DNA of 64,000 nt. Origin: an uncultured Oscillospiraceae bacterium. GTDB taxonomy: Bacteria; Bacillota; Clostridia; Oscillospirales; Ruminococcaceae. The first letter of the stretch is position 1. Each line of letters starts with the position of its first letter. Where the stretch lies: contig CAKSKU010000001.1 in the NCBI GenBank assembly GCA_934465295.1, positions 1 to 64,000 on the forward strand, in the 5' to 3' direction. Of this stretch, positions 8,268-17,229 are shown piece by piece. The notes under the pieces are model-generated. The model was not told the DNA's origin. It ran no database searches and was given only the letters and a program-made list of their open reading frames with translations. A program made the translations under genes and the position numbers.

Positions 8268-8624
8268 ATAAAATAAAAAAGAGGAACAACGTGCTGACCT
8301 TCTTATACAAAGGTCAGGGACGATGTTCCTCGTGGTGCCACCCTGATTTGCGGATAAAAAAACTGCTATCCGCCTCATTGAGTACAATTGCGGATAACAG
8401 ATACTTTCGATAATTCATTTCAAGTACGCCGCCAACGCATTAATACCCTATCCACTAACGCAGGAAACTCGGCGCAGGCTAATAGGGAAGACCCATTCAC
8501 CATTGCTTCTCACAAACCCATTCACGAATCACGTAAGACCTGCTCACACCGACCGCAGGCTCTCTGTACTCCGTCAGAAACGCTACTTGCTTTTGTTCAT
8601 AGAATTTACTGATTTATTAACTTT
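8268..8624 (-). promoter_or_regulatory. Tryptophan T-box riboswitch of the trp operon
   Basis: On the - strand this leader has the T-box hallmarks in order. AGAGAGCC and the GGTGTGAGC distal part of stem I come first, then GAA followed by the likely specifier TGG (8520-8518, Trp). The antiterminator box AGGGTGGCACCACG lies at 8344-8331. It is followed by a terminator hairpin (8331-8281) and a T-rich tract (8280-8269). The variable base after TGG in the box is C, matching a G discriminator base, as tRNA-Trp has. Uncharged tRNA-Trp should stabilise the antiterminator and switch on trpE-trpA. Confidence 0.93.
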
Positions 8625-8630
8625 GTTTGT

Positions 8631-8659
8631 ATTATATCACAGCACTAAAGCGTTGTCAA
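8631..8659 (-). promoter_or_regulatory. Promoter of the trp operon
   Basis: On the - strand a consensus TTGACA (8659-8654) and TATAAT (8636-8631) are separated by 17 bases, directly upstream of the T-box leader. Regulation is therefore expected by attenuation rather than at initiation. Confidence 0.9.
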
Positions 8660-8738
8660 GGGTTTTGGAAAAATTTTTTCGATTTTTTCTAAGAATTTTT
8701 TTATACGGACAAATTTGCCGCAAAATGAAAATTCGTAC

Positions 8739-8767
8739 TTGAAATTATCTGAAAAAAGGTGTAAAAT
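8739..8767 (+). promoter_or_regulatory. Promoter of prmA
   Basis: TTGAAA (8739-8744) and TAAAAT (8762-8767) with a 17-base spacer. It is divergent from the trp promoter about 100 bases away. Confidence 0.6.
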
Positions 8768-8810
8768 AATATAGTATGGCTAAAATCAGAACAGAAAGGA
8801 TAAACGCATT

Positions 8811-9791
8811 ATGGATAACACAAATTGGATCGAAGCTAAGGTTTATACAACTACCGAGGGAATTGACCCCGTCTGCGGCTGTCTGCTCGGAGTGGGCATA
8901 ACGGGCTTTGAGATAAAAGACTCTCAGGATTTTGAGGAATTTCTCGAACGCAAGGACGGAAACTGGGATTATATAGACGATGACCTTATGGAAATGCGTA
9001 CCTGCGAAACCTGCGTGACCGTTTATATCGCAGATAATGAGCAGGGCAGAGAGATGCTCGCCGCTTTGAAGCGTGAAATGACAGCACTCAAGGAACGTGA
9101 TGCGGATAATAAATTCGGCAGACTTGCCGTTGAGCTTTCGGGCATAAAGGAAGAGGACTGGGCAAACAACTGGAAGCAGTATTTCAAGCCGTTTGAAGTC
9201 GGCACACGCCTTGCCGTAAAACCCTCCTGGGAAGAATACGATAACCCGAACGGAAGAACCGTTCTCGAAATAGACCCTGCATCAAGCTTTGGCACAGGTC
9301 AGCACAACACAACAAGACTTTGCCTTGAACTTATAGAAAAGACAGTTAAAAAGGGCGATAAGCTTCTTGATCTCGGCTGCGGAAGCGGAATACTTTCTAT
9401 CGCAGGAATACTCCTCGGCGCAGAAAAAGCCGCCGCTGTCGATATCGACCAGAACTCGGTAAAGATTGCAAAGGAAAACTTTGCTAAGAATAATATCCCC
9501 GAAAGCGTTTTTGATGCTTATGTCGGAAATATCATCGGCGATGAAGAGCTTCGTGCAAAGCTCGGCGGCGGATATGACGTTGTCGTTGCAAATATCGTTG
9601 CCGATGTCCTCATCGCAATGAGCCCTATCTTCGGCAGCTTTATGAAACCCAATGCAAAGATAATCATTTCGGGTATAATAATCGAACGCTGCGAAGAGGT
9701 TATGGAAGCAATGGAAAAGAACGGCTTCAGGCGGATCGAACTTTGCGAAAACGGCGGCTGGGCTGCTGCGGAATTTGAAAAGAACAACTGA
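8811..9791 (+). CDS. prmA: Ribosomal protein L11 methyltransferase
   Basis: 326 aa. PrmA trimethylates ribosomal protein L11 with S-adenosylmethionine. The N-terminal substrate domain comes first, and the Rossmann methyltransferase domain starts near 165. The SAM loop is LLDLGCGSGILSI, followed by an acidic motif II (AVDIDQNSV). VVANIVADVL matches the family NILA motif, and GTGQHNTTRLCLE matches the family GTGxHxTT motif. A purine-rich AAAGGA precedes the ATG. A topoisomerase subunit gene follows 15 bases downstream, so the three genes may share a transcript. Confidence 0.93.
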   Translation: MDNTNWIEAKVYTTTEGIDPVCGCLLGVGITGFEIKDSQDFEEFLERKDGNWDYIDDDLMEMRTCETCVTVYIADNEQGREMLAALKREMTALKERDADNKFGRLAVELSGIKEEDWANNWKQYFKPFEVGTRLAVKPSWEEYDNPNGRTVLEIDPASSFGTGQHNTTRLCLELIEKTVKKGDKLLDLGCGSGILSIAGILLGAEKAAAVDIDQNSVKIAKENFAKNNIPESVFDAYVGNIIGDEELRAKLGGGYDVVVANIVADVLIAMSPIFGSFMKPNAKIIISGIIIERCEEVMEAMEKNGFRRIELCENGGWAAAEFEKNN

Positions 9792-9806
9792 AAGGGCAGA
9801 ATGTAA

Positions 9807-11780
9807 ATGGCAAAAAAGAAGAATTATGACAACGAAAGTATCTCGATGCTCAAAGGCGCAGACCGAGTTAGACTTCGCCCTGCCGTTATCTTCGGTTCGG
9901 ACGATCTCGAGGGCTGTAAGCACTCCGTTTTTGAGATAATCTCCAACTCCATAGACGAAGCCAGAGGCGGCCACGGCGACAAGATAACCGTCACCTACTA
10001 TCAGGATAAGTCCATCGAAGTTGTCGACTGCGGACGAGGCTGCCCCGTTGACTATAACAACGCCGAGGAAAGATATAACTGGGAGCTTGTCTACTGCGAG
10101 CTTTACGCAGGCGGAAAGTATGACAATACCGACTATGAATTCTCCCTCGGACTTAACGGCTTGGGCGCTTGCGCAACGCAGTATGCATCGGAATTTATGG
10201 ACGTTGAAGTTCTCCGTGACGGTTTTAAGTATAACCTCCACTTTGAACACGGCGAAAACATCGGCGGACTTTCAAAAGAACCGTATAAGGGCAAGCAGAC
10301 GGGTACAAGAACACGCTGGCGTCCCGATACAGCCGTTTTCACCGATATAAATATCGAGCGTGAATACTTTGAGAATATGATGAAAAAGCAGGCTGTCGTA
10401 AACCCGAAGGTCACATTCGTTTTCCGCTATGAGCTTGCAACGGGCGGCTTTGACGAGGCTGTTTATTACTATGAAAACGGCATCACCGACTATATCGATG
10501 AAATTATCGGCAATGACGGACTTACTGCCCGACAGTTCGTTTCCTGCGAGCGCAAAGGCCGTGACAGCGACGACCGCCCCGAGTATAAAATGAAGCTCTC
10601 CTGCGCATTTGCTTTTTCAAACAAGGTAAGCTTTCAGGAGTATTATCATAACTCCAGCTACCTTGAACACGAGGGTTCGCCGCAGAAAGCAGTCCGTCAG
10701 GCGTTCCGTTCGTTCATCGATAACTATATAAAGACGAGCGGAAAGTATAAAGCAGGCGAAAAGTCGATAAAGGACGATGACGTTCTCGACAGCCTTGTTC
10801 TCGTTTCGTCCACATTCTCGACCTATACTTCCTACGCGAACCAGACAAAAAAAGCTATCAACAACAAGTCTATCTATGACAATATGGTAGATTTTCTCAA
10901 ACATTCGCTCGAGGTTTACTTCATCGAGAACCCCGACGATGCAAACAAGATCGCCGACCAGATACTCATAAACAAGCGCAGCCGTGAATCTGCCGAACGT
11001 ATCCGTCAGAATACGAAAAACAACCTCACAAAGCAGATAGACCTTGCAAATATGGTCGAAAAATTCGTAGACTGCCGTACAAAAGACCTTTCAAGGCGTG
11101 AAATTTTCATCGTTGAGGGTGACTCGGCTCTCGGCTCGTGCAAAACCGCCCGTGATGCCGAATTTCAGGCTATAATCCCGGTTCGAGGAAAAATTCTCAA
11201 CTGCCTAAAAGCCGATTATGCGAAGATCTTCAAGAATGATATCATCACCGACCTTATAAAAGTCCTCGGCTGCGGTGTTGAGGTCACAACCAAGGCAAAC
11301 AAGGAGCTTTCGACCTTTAATATCGACAACCTCCGTTGGAATAAGATCATAATCTGTACCGATGCCGACGTTGACGGCTTCCAGATCAGAACGCTTATCC
11401 TCACGATGCTCTACCGTCTTACTCCGACGCTTATCGAGCAGGGATATGTCTATATCGCAGAATCTCCGCTCTTTGAGATCACGACAAAGGACAAGACTTA
11501 CTTCGCTTATAACGAAAAGGAAAAGGGCGAGATACTCGGAATGATAGGCGACCAAAAATATAAGATCGACCGCTCGAAAGGTCTTGGTGAGAACGACCCT
11601 GAAATGATGTCGCTCACAACAATGAACCCCGAAACACGCCGTCTTATAAAGGTAACTCCTGTCGATATGGAAGCAACAGCGAATATGTTTGATCTTCTGC
11701 TCGGCGACAACCTGCAGGGCAGAAAAGACTATATCTCCGAATACGGCTGCAAGTATCTTGAACTTGCGGATATTTCATAA
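9807..11780 (+). CDS. Divergent type IIA topoisomerase ATPase subunit (GyrB/ParE-like)
   Basis: 657 aa. GHKL ATPase, transducer and TOPRIM domains are in the GyrB/ParE order. E43 and N47 (FEIISNSIDEA) and D73 with GRGCPVD form the ATP site. The ATP-lid lysine loop reads NQTKKAINN. TOPRIM motifs are FIVEGDSALGS near 430 and TDADVDG near 525, and KGLGEN is near the end. Many positions that are almost fixed in GyrB/ParE differ: the lid glycines read GLNGLGACATQ where canonical proteins have GGLHGVGAS, and EGDSALGS replaces EGDSAGGS. It ends 15 bases before the matching A subunit. It probably decatenates or relaxes DNA with that partner. I would not call it gyrB or parE; it looks like a clostridial paralogue. 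Confidence 0.85.
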   Translation: MAKKKNYDNESISMLKGADRVRLRPAVIFGSDDLEGCKHSVFEIISNSIDEARGGHGDKITVTYYQDKSIEVVDCGRGCPVDYNNAEERYNWELVYCELYAGGKYDNTDYEFSLGLNGLGACATQYASEFMDVEVLRDGFKYNLHFEHGENIGGLSKEPYKGKQTGTRTRWRPDTAVFTDINIEREYFENMMKKQAVVNPKVTFVFRYELATGGFDEAVYYYENGITDYIDEIIGNDGLTARQFVSCERKGRDSDDRPEYKMKLSCAFAFSNKVSFQEYYHNSSYLEHEGSPQKAVRQAFRSFIDNYIKTSGKYKAGEKSIKDDDVLDSLVLVSSTFSTYTSYANQTKKAINNKSIYDNMVDFLKHSLEVYFIENPDDANKIADQILINKRSRESAERIRQNTKNNLTKQIDLANMVEKFVDCRTKDLSRREIFIVEGDSALGSCKTARDAEFQAIIPVRGKILNCLKADYAKIFKNDIITDLIKVLGCGVEVTTKANKELSTFNIDNLRWNKIIICTDADVDGFQIRTLILTMLYRLTPTLIEQGYVYIAESPLFEITTKDKTYFAYNEKEKGEILGMIGDQKYKIDRSKGLGENDPEMMSLTTMNPETRRLIKVTPVDMEATANMFDLLLGDNLQGRKDYISEYGCKYLELADIS

Positions 11781-11795
11781 AAGGGGGCGGGATAA

Positions 11796-14048
11796 ATGGC
11801 AAGAAAAAATTCAGGCAAATCAGCGCCTAAGAAAAAAACAGTCGGCATGCCCGATGCGTATATCGCAGGCAGCGGTATAGTTGCGGAAGAAACTATTACC
11901 GATACCCTTGAAAAAAACTATATGCCGTATGCGATGAGCGTTATCATCTCCCGTGCGCTCCCCGAGATAGACGGCTTCAAGCCCTCGCACAGAAAGCTCC
12001 TCTATACGATGTATAAAATGGGACTTCTCACGGGCGCAAAAACCAAGTCCGCAAACATCGTCGGACAGACTATGAAGCTCAACCCTCACGGCGATGCGGC
12101 TATCTACGAAACGATGGTTCGTCTTTCCAAGGGCAACGAAGCACTTCTTCACCCTTATGTAGACAGCAAGGGCAACTTCGGTAAAGCATATTCAAAAAAT
12201 ATGGCTTATGCCGCTTCACGATATACCGAAGCAAAGCTCGCACCGATATGTGCAGAGCTTTTCAGTGATATCGATAAGGACACGGTAGATTTCGTCCCGA
12301 ACTATGATAACGAAACCACCGAACCGACACTTCTCCCTGCAACATTTCCGTCAGTCCTCGTCAATGCGAATGTCGGTATCGCCGTATCAATGGCGAGTGC
12401 AGTATGTCCGTTCAACCTTGCGGAAGTCTGCGAAACAACTGTCGGACTGATACGCAATCCCGAGCATGATATAATGTCAACGCTCAAAGGCCCCGATTTT
12501 CCGGGCGGCGGCTTTATAATCTATGACGAACACGAACTGAAAAACGTCTATGAAACGGGCAGAGGCTCGATAAAAATTCGCTCAAAATATAACTTTGACG
12601 AAGCTTCAAACTGCATCGAGGTAACGGAAATACCGCCGACAACGACTATCGAAGCCATTATGGATAAGATAATCGAGCTTGTAAAGGGCGGAAAGATAAG
12701 CGAAATTTCCTATATCCGTGACGAGACCGACATCAACGGTCTGAAAATAGCTATCGACATCAAAAAGGGCGTTGACCCCGACAAGCTGATGAAAAAGCTG
12801 TTCCGAATGACGCCGCTCCAGGATTCCTATGCCTGCAACTTCAATATCCTTATCAGCGGTATGCCAAGGGTAATGGGCGTTCGTGAAATCCTCGAAGAAT
12901 GGGTAGCATTCCGTAAGGAGTGCGTAAAGCGAAGAATTTACTTTGAGCTTTCAAAGAAAAAGAGCAAGCTCCACTTGCTCAAAGGCTTGAAAAAGATACT
13001 GCTTGATATCGACAAGGCTGTAAAGATCGTCCGTGAAACCGAGGAAGAAACGGAAGTCGTTCCAAACCTTATGATAGGCTTCGGCATAGACGAAACGCAG
13101 GCTGATTATGTTGCCGAGATAAAGCTCCGTCATCTTAATAAGGAGTACATCCTCAACCGTATCTCCGAGATAGAAGATCTTGAAAAGTCCATTGCAGAAA
13201 TGGAAGATATCCTCAAAGACGATAAAAAGGTCAAGAATCTTATCATTGACGAGCTTAATGAAGTCAGCCGCAAGTACCGCCAGCCGAGAAAAACGCTCTT
13301 CATCTATACCGCAGGCGAGGAGGAAGAAGCCGAAGAGGACGATACACCTGATTTCCCTGTAACGCTCTTCATTTCGCAGAGCGGCTATTTCAAGAAAATA
13401 ACTCCGCAGTCGCTCCGTATGTCGGGCGACCAGAAGCTCAAAGAGGGCGACTTCATCATCAACTCGGTAGAAACGACCAACCGAAGCGAGCTGCTGTTCT
13501 TCTCCGATAAGGCTCAGGTGTACAAGAGCAAGACATCGCTCTTCAAAAATACAAAAGCGTCCGAGCTTGGTGTTTATATTCCAGCACAGCTTGGTTTTGA
13601 TGACGGTGAAAGCTTCCGTTCGATGATAGTCACCAACGATTACAGCGGCTATCTCATTATGATATTTGCCAACGGTAAGGTTGCAAAGGTTCCGCTCAAT
13701 GCATACGAAACCAAAACAAACCGCAAAAAGCTTGCCAATGCTTACAGCGATAAATCACCGCTCGTTGCAATGTTCTGCGTTGCCGATAACGAAGATATTC
13801 TTCTCACGACTTCTAACGGCAGAGCAGTTGTGTTCAACACGGGAATGATCCTCCCTAAAACTACCCGTGACACGATAGGCGTTCAGGTAGTGACGCTCAA
13901 AGCAAAGGCTGAAGTAATCGGGGCGCAGACCGTTTCCGAAGAAAAGAAAGCTGAATATTCAAAATATTATGTTAAAACTATCCCTGCCGCAGGTTCGCTT
14001 GCAAAGGATATAGCAGATGCCGACCAGCTTTCATTCTTGAATATATAA
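11796..14048 (+). CDS. Divergent type IIA topoisomerase cleavage subunit (GyrA/ParC-like)
   Basis: 750 aa. The winged-helix cleavage core has the catalytic tyrosine Y143 preceded by R142 (ASRYTEAKLAP). The quinolone-region motif reads NPHGDAAIYETM: position 101 is Ala where GyrA has Ser83, and 105 is Glu as in ParC. An acidic linker (residues about 500-525) separates the core from a short beta-propeller-like C-terminus. I find no GyrA box (QRRGGKG type), so supercoiling is unlikely; relaxation or decatenation is expected. The N-terminal 20 residues are lysine rich. It follows its ATPase partner by 15 bases and has a GGGGG-type ribosome site. Confidence 0.85.
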   Translation: MARKNSGKSAPKKKTVGMPDAYIAGSGIVAEETITDTLEKNYMPYAMSVIISRALPEIDGFKPSHRKLLYTMYKMGLLTGAKTKSANIVGQTMKLNPHGDAAIYETMVRLSKGNEALLHPYVDSKGNFGKAYSKNMAYAASRYTEAKLAPICAELFSDIDKDTVDFVPNYDNETTEPTLLPATFPSVLVNANVGIAVSMASAVCPFNLAEVCETTVGLIRNPEHDIMSTLKGPDFPGGGFIIYDEHELKNVYETGRGSIKIRSKYNFDEASNCIEVTEIPPTTTIEAIMDKIIELVKGGKISEISYIRDETDINGLKIAIDIKKGVDPDKLMKKLFRMTPLQDSYACNFNILISGMPRVMGVREILEEWVAFRKECVKRRIYFELSKKKSKLHLLKGLKKILLDIDKAVKIVRETEEETEVVPNLMIGFGIDETQADYVAEIKLRHLNKEYILNRISEIEDLEKSIAEMEDILKDDKKVKNLIIDELNEVSRKYRQPRKTLFIYTAGEEEEAEEDDTPDFPVTLFISQSGYFKKITPQSLRMSGDQKLKEGDFIINSVETTNRSELLFFSDKAQVYKSKTSLFKNTKASELGVYIPAQLGFDDGESFRSMIVTNDYSGYLIMIFANGKVAKVPLNAYETKTNRKKLANAYSDKSPLVAMFCVADNEDILLTTSNGRAVVFNTGMILPKTTRDTIGVQVVTLKAKAEVIGAQTVSEEKKAEYSKYYVKTIPAAGSLAKDIADADQLSFLNI

Positions 14049-14049
14049 A

Positions 14050-14087
14050 AAATCCCGAAAACCAAAGTAAAGAGGTTTTCGGGATTT
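14050..14087. terminator. Bidirectional terminator between the topoisomerase pair and asnB
   Basis: A perfect 14-bp stem (AAATCCCGAAAACC against its complement) sits between the convergent genes. A T-rich tail lies on the + side and a six-T run on the - side, so it can stop transcription from both directions. Confidence 0.9.
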
Positions 14088-14092
14088 CTATT

Positions 14093-15931
14093 TTATATTG
14101 ATGCACCCTCAAAATAAACAGCATACCACTGCAGGAAGATGAAAACTGTCCATATCTTTCTGCTGTTGTCGTATTTGCCCTCACGGTGCTCATCAAGAAG
14201 CTTTACGAGCAGGTTGGTATTGAAGAATTTTTCAGCAGCAGGGGAGGTGAATGAGTCCTTTACAATGCCGTAATATTTATCCTCTTTGAGCCATACTCTG
14301 ATAGGAACTGGGAAGCCGAGCTTCTTTTTGTTCGCAGTCTTAGGAGGTGCGGCACGGAGTGCTGCCTGACGCATTGCGAGCTTGGTGTTCTCGGTGCTCA
14401 CTCTGTATCTCCACGGTATCTGTTCCGCAAGCTCCATTATCTTCTTGTCGAGGAATGGAACACGGAGTTCAAGCGAGTTCGCCATTGACATTTTGTCAGC
14501 TTTGAGCAGGATATCGCCTGTCATCCAAAGGTGCAGGTCAAGATACTGCATCTTCGTTATCTGATCCTTGTCCTTGACCTTATCATAGAACGGTGCTGTG
14601 ATAACGGTCGGGTCGGGAGCGTTTGTCTTTATTCTGAGCAGCTTTTTGCGGTCTTTCGGCGTGAACATATAAGCATTGCCGATAAAGCGTTCTTCAAGAT
14701 CTTTTCCATTGCGGACGAGGAAGTTTACGCCTCTCTTCTGAGGAAGATGTGAAGCGACACTGCCTATTCCTCGGCGGATAAACCTCGGCAGCGACTTGTA
14801 GGCGTGTGAACCGAGCGGTTCTTTGTAAACATTGTAGCCGCCGAAAATTTCATCTGCACCTTCACCCGAGAGAACGACCTTTACATATTCCGAGGCCTTG
14901 TTGCAGACGAAATAAAGTGCAATGCAGGACGGGTCGGCGAGCGGTTCGTCCATGTGATACTGAATCCTTTTAATATTGCCCCAGTACTCCTCCGGAGAGA
15001 TGACCTTGCTGATATTTTCCTTGCCGATATACTGTGAGAATTCTTTTGCCCAGCCGATCTCGTTGTATTTTTCATCTTCGCCGAAACCGACTGTGAAAGT
15101 TTTGTCAACATTCGCAACGGAAGCAACATAGCTTGAATCAACGCCGCTCGAAAGAAAACTTCCGACTTCAACATCGGCGATCTTATGAGCCTCAACGGAG
15201 TTCCTGAATGTATCGGAAATACGGTTCACCCATTCTTCCATACCGGGTTTTTCATCTGCGTTGAAGCTGATATCCCAGTAACGCTTTACATCAAGCTTGC
15301 CGTTCTTATACTTGAAGCAGTGAGCGGCAGGAAGCTTGTAAACATTCTTGAAAAATGTTTCGTTAGTAGGAGAGTATTGGAAAGTGAGATAATTTTCAAG
15401 TGCTGTTTCGTTAAGCTCTTTCTTGAAATCGGGGTGGGCGAGAAAAGCCTTTATCTCCGAGCCAAACATAAAAGTGTCGCCCATTACGGCATAGTAAAGC
15501 GGCTTGATCCCGAAGAAATCTCTTGCGCCGAAGAGCTCTTTTGTCTTGGTGTCCCAGATAACAAAAGCGAACATTCCGCGAAGCTTGTCGAGAAGTTTTT
15601 CGCCGTATTCTTCATAGCCGTGGAGAAGAACCTCCGAGTCGGTCTTGGTCGTGAAAATATGTCCCTTTGCAACAAGTTCTTCGCGAATGGACTGGAAGTT
15701 GTAGATCTCGCCGTTAAAAAGGAGAACCTTGCTTCTGTCCTCGTTGTAAATAGGCTGGTCGCCCGATTCAGTAATATCAATAATGCTCAGACGGCGGAAA
15801 CCGAGAGCGATATCTTCGTCAGTATATTTGCCGCCCGAGTCAGGACCGCGGTGACGTATCTTATCCATCATATCTTCGATGATGCGATTGGAATTATCTT
15901 TTGTATTTGTAAAGCCAACAAAACCGCACAT
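14093..15931 (-). CDS. asnB: Asparagine synthase (glutamine-hydrolysing)
   Basis: 612 aa, full length. The Ntn glutaminase domain (about 1-220) uses C2 as nucleophile after Met removal, with RHRGPD and LLFNGEIYNF motifs. The synthetase domain (about 230-590) has the ATP pyrophosphatase loop LSSGVDSSYVAS and VVLSGEGADEIFGGY. It makes asparagine from aspartate, glutamine and ATP in the cytosol. GGAGG precedes the ATG. It is monocistronic, with its own promoter and a shared terminator downstream. Confidence 0.96.
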   Translation of the reverse strand: MCGFVGFTNTKDNSNRIIEDMMDKIRHRGPDSGGKYTDEDIALGFRRLSIIDITESGDQPIYNEDRSKVLLFNGEIYNFQSIREELVAKGHIFTTKTDSEVLLHGYEEYGEKLLDKLRGMFAFVIWDTKTKELFGARDFFGIKPLYYAVMGDTFMFGSEIKAFLAHPDFKKELNETALENYLTFQYSPTNETFFKNVYKLPAAHCFKYKNGKLDVKRYWDISFNADEKPGMEEWVNRISDTFRNSVEAHKIADVEVGSFLSSGVDSSYVASVANVDKTFTVGFGEDEKYNEIGWAKEFSQYIGKENISKVISPEEYWGNIKRIQYHMDEPLADPSCIALYFVCNKASEYVKVVLSGEGADEIFGGYNVYKEPLGSHAYKSLPRFIRRGIGSVASHLPQKRGVNFLVRNGKDLEERFIGNAYMFTPKDRKKLLRIKTNAPDPTVITAPFYDKVKDKDQITKMQYLDLHLWMTGDILLKADKMSMANSLELRVPFLDKKIMELAEQIPWRYRVSTENTKLAMRQAALRAAPPKTANKKKLGFPVPIRVWLKEDKYYGIVKDSFTSPAAEKFFNTNLLVKLLDEHREGKYDNSRKIWTVFIFLQWYAVYFEGASI

Positions 15932-15962
15932 AATGTTCCTCCAAAAATAGAAATATACATAT

Positions 15963-15991
15963 ATTATACTTTATTACCGAAGATAATGCAA
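15963..15991 (-). promoter_or_regulatory. Promoter of asnB
   Basis: On the - strand TTGCAT (15991-15986) and TATAAT (15968-15963) with a 17-base spacer, about 30 bases upstream of the asnB start. Confidence 0.75.
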
Positions 15992-15999
15992 TATGAAGA

Positions 16000-16042
16000 T
16001 TTAACAAAAAGAAAAAGAAACGGCAAGAAAAATCTGCCGTTT
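16000..16042 (-). terminator. Terminator of the yceG-telA transcript
   Basis: On the - strand AAACGGCA pairs with TGCCGTTT (16042-16018) around a 9-base loop. It is followed by CTTTTTCTTTTT, 16 bases after the telA stop. Confidence 0.85.
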
Positions 16043-16057
16043 CCTCTTTGAACGAGA

Positions 16058-17227
16058 TCAATATGTCTGTCTTGTTGCTTCAAGCTTGTTCTTGTAATCC
16101 TGTTTGAGAGCTTCAAGACGCTTGGAATCCTCTGCACGTTTTACCTTTGCATCTTCCTGTATCTTTCTTGTTTCTTCAATACCGCTTACGATAGTCTGCC
16201 ATGTTTCTTCAAGGGTTTCGATCTTTATCGAACTGCCTGAAGCCATTTTTGCTATCATCTTGGATTGCTCAACGGTGTTGTGAGCGTTCTTGACAAGAAG
16301 CTCGTTAGTCTTTGCGTCAAGTGCTGCCATTGAATCAGCCTGAACCTTCTGACGCTTGAGCATTACAGCCTGTGCAAGTGACTGCTTGAAAACAGGCATC
16401 GTAATGATAAATGCGGAATTTATCTTTCTGATAAGGTTGAGGTTTGAATACTGCATAGTTTTGAGCATAGGAACGGTCTGCATTGCGACATTTTCCGCAA
16501 TTTTAAGATCCATTACTCTCTGCTGGAAGATCTCACGGACATTTTCAAGGTTCTGGAGATCCATTGCAACAGCACCCGAATCGGGGTTTTCAGCAAGCTT
16601 TTTCTTGTATTCATCAATGTACTGGTCAAGCTCTACGCAAGCCTGTTCACCTGCCATAATGTAGAGGGTGAGGTCTTTATAGTAGTTGACGTTGGCATTG
16701 TACATCTGTTCAAGCTTGACATTGGACTGTTCGATCTCTTTTTCGTAGCCCTTGAGCTGAACATAGATGCGGTCAACGTTTTCGCCCATTGTGTGATATT
16801 TTTCGAGAAGCTTGTCGATCTGCTTGCGGAGATTTGCGAAGAAGCCTTTTTTAGGTTCTTCGGTAAGCTCCTTTGCATCGAACTGTTCCATAACAGCAGC
16901 AAGAGCGGTGAGCATTTCGCCCGAATCATCGATCTGCTTCATATTCATTGCATTGAGGACCTGATCGGAAGCCTTTGAGATCTCTGTTGCGGCATCGTTG
17001 CCGAATTTTACAATGGAGTTGACATCGTTGATGTTGATAGAGTCAACGAGCTTCTGAACAGCTTCTGTTTTAACAAGATCATTCTTGATATTCTGCTGAA
17101 CCTCCACCATTGAGAAATTTTCGGGAGCTGCTGCGATAGTTGGTGCAGTCTGAGCTGTTGCTGTTTCAACGCCTGCTGTCTGTACAGCGGCCTCCTGCTC
17201 TGATGACGGTGTGAACTGTAAACCCAT
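16058..17227 (-). CDS. telA: TelA/KlaA-family protein (toxic anion resistance family)
   Basis: 389 aa, typical of the TelA family (B. subtilis YceH). An Ala/Thr/Gln-rich N-terminal tail of about 40 residues precedes long, mostly helical and probably coiled-coil sequence. It includes the family-like stretch GKFEEP-to-KKGFFANLRKQIDK region near 120-140 and ends in a charged KLEATRQTY tail. The family is linked by name to tellurite resistance and by context to envelope-stress 'Ter' gene clusters; its molecular activity is not established. There is no signal peptide or membrane segment. It lies 2 bases after yceG, so the two are almost certainly co-translated. Confidence 0.85.
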   Translation of the reverse strand: MGLQFTPSSEQEAAVQTAGVETATAQTAPTIAAAPENFSMVEVQQNIKNDLVKTEAVQKLVDSININDVNSIVKFGNDAATEISKASDQVLNAMNMKQIDDSGEMLTALAAVMEQFDAKELTEEPKKGFFANLRKQIDKLLEKYHTMGENVDRIYVQLKGYEKEIEQSNVKLEQMYNANVNYYKDLTLYIMAGEQACVELDQYIDEYKKKLAENPDSGAVAMDLQNLENVREIFQQRVMDLKIAENVAMQTVPMLKTMQYSNLNLIRKINSAFIITMPVFKQSLAQAVMLKRQKVQADSMAALDAKTNELLVKNAHNTVEQSKMIAKMASGSSIKIETLEETWQTIVSGIEETRKIQEDAKVKRAEDSKRLEALKQDYKNKLEATRQTY

Positions 17228-17229
17228 AA

